Assembly: GCA_936450465.1 (NCBI GenBank) | Contig: OW388292.1 | Location: 29,772,368 to 29,836,367, forward strand | Length of the DNA stretch: 64,000 nucleotides | Reading direction: 5' to 3' | From: Gibbula magus | Lineage: Eukaryota; Mollusca; Gastropoda; Trochida; Trochidae | In this document: piece by piece, positions 61,099-64,000 of the stretch | Numbering within the stretch: the stretch's first letter is position 1 | How the letters are laid out: every line of letters starts with the position of its first letter | Notes under the pieces: model-generated | Told to the model about the DNA's origin: nothing | The model's database searches: none | The model's input: only the letters and a program-made list of their open reading frames with translations | Made by a program: the position numbers and the translations under genes

Positions 61099-64000
61099 AA
61101 CATTATAACCGACAGGGGAATATCATACTTATATCACTCAGTCTCTCTCTAACAATAACATAACAACCGACAGGGGAATATCATACTTATATCACTCAGT
61201 CATTCTCTAACAATAACATAAAAACCGACAGGGGAATATCATACTTATATCACTCAGTCATTCTCTAACAATAACATAACAACCGACAGGGGAATATCAT
61301 ACTTATATCACTCAGTCATTCTCTAACAATAACATTATAACCGACAGGGGAATATCATACTTATATCACTCAGTCATTCTCTAACAATAACATTATAACC
61401 GACAGGGGAATATCATACTTATATCACTCAGTCATTCTCTAACAATAACATAACAACCGACAGGGGAATATCATACTTATATCACTCAGTCATTCTCTAA
61501 CAATAACATAACAACCGACAGGGGAATATCATACTTATATCACTCAGTCATTCTCTAACAATAACATTATAACCGACAGGGGAATATCATACTTATATCA
61601 CTCAGTCATTCTCTAACAATAACATTATAACCGACAGGGGAATATCATACTTATATCACTCAGTCATTCTCTAACAATAACATAACAACCGACAGGGGAA
61701 TATCATACTTATATCACTCAGTCATTCTCTAACAATAACATAACAACCGACAGGGGAATATCATACTTATATCACTCAGTCATTCTCTAACAATAACATA
61801 ACAACCGACAGGGGAATATCATACTCATATCACTCAGTCATTCTCTAACAATAACATAACAACCGACAGGGGAATATCATACTTATATCACTCAGTCATT
61901 CTCTAACAATAACATAACAACCGACAGGGGAATATCATACTTATATCACTCAGTCATTCTCTAACAATAACATAACAACCGACAGGGGAATATCATACTT
62001 ATATCACTCAGTCATTCTCTAACAATAACATAACAACCGACAGGGGAATATCATACTTATATCACTCAGTCATTCTCTAACAATAACATAACAACCGACA
62101 GGGGAATATCATACTTATATCACTCAGTCATTCTCTAACAATAACATAACAACCGACAGGGGAATATCATACTTATATCACTCAGTCATTCTCTAACAAT
62201 AACATAACAACCGACAGGGGAATATCATACTTATATCACTCAGTCATTCTCTAACAATAACATAACAACCGACAGGGGAATATCATACTTATATCACTCA
62301 GTCTCCCTCTCTAACAATAACATAACAACCGACAGGGGAATATCATACTTATATCACTCAGTCATTCTCTAACAATAACATTATAACCGACAGGGGAATA
62401 TCATACTTATATCACTCAGTCATTCTCTAACAATAACATAACAACCGACAGGGGAATATCATACTTATATCACTCAGTCTCCCTCTCTAACAATAACATA
62501 ACAACCGACAGGGGAATATCATACTTATATCACTCAGTCTCCCTCTCTAACAATAACATAACAACCGACAGGGGAATATCATACTTATATCACTCAGTCA
62601 TTCTCTAACAATAACATAACAACCGACAGGGGAATATCATACTCATATCACTCAGTCATTCTCTAACAATAACATAACAACCGACAGGGGAATATCATAC
62701 TTATATCACTCAGTCATTCTCTAACAATAACATAACAACCGACAGGGGAATATCATACTTATATCACTCAGTCATTCTCTAACAATAACATAACAACCGA
62801 CAGGGGAATATCATACTTATATCACTCAGTCATTCTCTAACAATAACATAACAACCGACAGGGGAATATCATACTTATATCACTCAGTCATTCTCTAACA
62901 ATAACATAACAACCGACAGGGGAATATCATACTTATATCACTCAGTCATTCTCTAACAATAACATAACAACCGACAGGGGAATATCATACTTATATCACT
63001 CAGTCATTCTCTAACAATAACATAACAACCGACAGGGGAATATCATACTTATATCACTCAGTCATTCTCTAACAATAACATAACAACCGACAGGGGAATA
63101 TCATACTTATATCACTCAGTCATTCTCTAACAATAACATAACAACCGACAGGGGAATATCATACTTATATCACTCAGTCTCCCTCTCTAACAATAACATA
63201 ACAACCGACAGGGGAATATCATACTTATATCACTCAGTCTCCCTCTCTAACAATAACATAACAACCGACAGGGGAATATCATACTTATATCACTCAGTCA
63301 TTCTCTAACAATAACATAACAACCGACAGGGGAATATCATACTTATATCACTCAGTCATTCTCTAACAATAACATAACAACCGACAGGGGAATATCATAC
63401 TTATATCACTCAGTCTCCCTCTCTAACAATAACATAACAACCGACAGGGGAATATCATACTTATATCACTCAGTCATTCTCTAACAATAACATAACAACC
63501 GACAGGGGAATATCATACTTATATCACTCAGTCATTCTCTAACAATAACATAACAACCGACAGGGGAATATCATACTTATATCACTCAGTCTCCCTCTCT
63601 AACAATAACATAACAACCGACAGGGGAATATCATACTTATATCACTCAGTCATTCTCTAACAATAACATAACAACCGACAGGGGAATATCATACTTATAT
63701 CACTCAGTCTCCCTCTCTAACAATAACATAACAACCGACAGGGGAATATCATACTTATATCACTCAGTCATTCTCTAACAATAACATAACAACCGACAGG
63801 GGAATATCATACTTATATCACTCAGTCTCCCTCTCTAACAATAACATAACAACCGACAGGGGAATATCATACTTATATCACTCAGTCATTCTCTAACAAT
63901 AACATAACAACCGACAGGGGAATATCATACTTATATCACTCAGTCATTCTCTAACAATAACATAACAACCGACAGGGGAATATCATACTTATATCACTCA
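61099..64000. repeat. Satellite array, 58/60-bp units, open at window end
   Basis: About 50 head-to-tail units with the core ACCGACAGGGGAATATCATA then CTTATATCACTCAGTC. The common unit is 58 bp (CAGT-CATT-CTCTAAC). A variant with CTCCCT in place of CATT is 60 bp and occurs nine times, all right of 62280. A second variable site is ACATTATAACC or ACATAACAACC. The array continues to the last base, so its true length is unknown. No coding capacity. Confidence 0.97.

Noticed and set aside
61099..64000. CRISPR-like regular repeat
   Set aside because: Units are contiguous and nearly identical with no unique spacers, so it is a eukaryotic satellite.

Overview
The window looks like repeat-rich nuclear DNA of an invertebrate animal, most likely a mollusc and possibly a gastropod. 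It is AT-rich, has GT-AG introns and has no bacterial-style gene packing. It contains a FAM110-family gene, a metazoan family. It also carries tRNA-derived SINEs, Penelope-like retroelements (PLEs) and a pearl-like/Helentron-type element of the kind described from molluscs. The species call is inference.

Only two protein-coding loci are supported. On the + strand at about 25.0-32.1 kb (perhaps to about 35.4 kb) lies an unrecognised gene. A CpG-rich candidate promoter and 5' exon near 25.0-25.7 kb is followed by a 2.6 kb first coding exon (28409-30995) for an acidic, Ser/Asn/Glu-rich, probably disordered protein. A 114-nt second exon (31972-32085) keeps the same phase. Its last exon is not settled. 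On the - strand, 42419-43298 is the 3' coding exon of a FAM110-like gene. It has the conserved C-terminal block, and its N-terminal exon is not found in the window. The two genes converge.

The rest is intron or intergenic DNA filled with repeats. 1-7.5 kb: two fold-back/MITE candidates, a SINE, a hAT-like MITE, a 0.43-kb tandem repeat dense in TGACCTT motifs, and SINE pieces. 9-13 kb: a 30-bp CCAAT minisatellite, a PLE-like terminus, a LINE C-terminal fragment between perfect 93-bp direct repeats, and a 51-bp minisatellite whose units carry a 14-bp palindrome. 19.5-20.7 kb: a PLE GIY-YIG fragment between about 244-bp inverted arms and (TA)n tracts. 21.7-23.8 kb: two copies of a TTAA-flanked MITE with a SINE between them. 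26.8-37.4 kb: two copies of a CAGGGGTAG-ended element, a pearl/Helentron-like element and a TA-flanked MITE. 44-60 kb: SINE copies (one interrupted by a TA-flanked MITE), a PLE-terminus palindrome, a 0.6 kb fold-back and several dispersed repeats. 60.6 kb: a perfect palindrome with 48-bp arms. 61.1 kb to the window end: a satellite of about 50 units of 58 or 60 bp that runs off the edge.

The genes do not form an obvious pathway. The most distinctive theme is the recurrence of PLE termini with hammerhead-ribozyme-like cores (9.6, 19.6/20.4 and 49.9 kb), two of them arranged as inverted pairs. Domain and family calls come from reading the sequence; no database search was possible.
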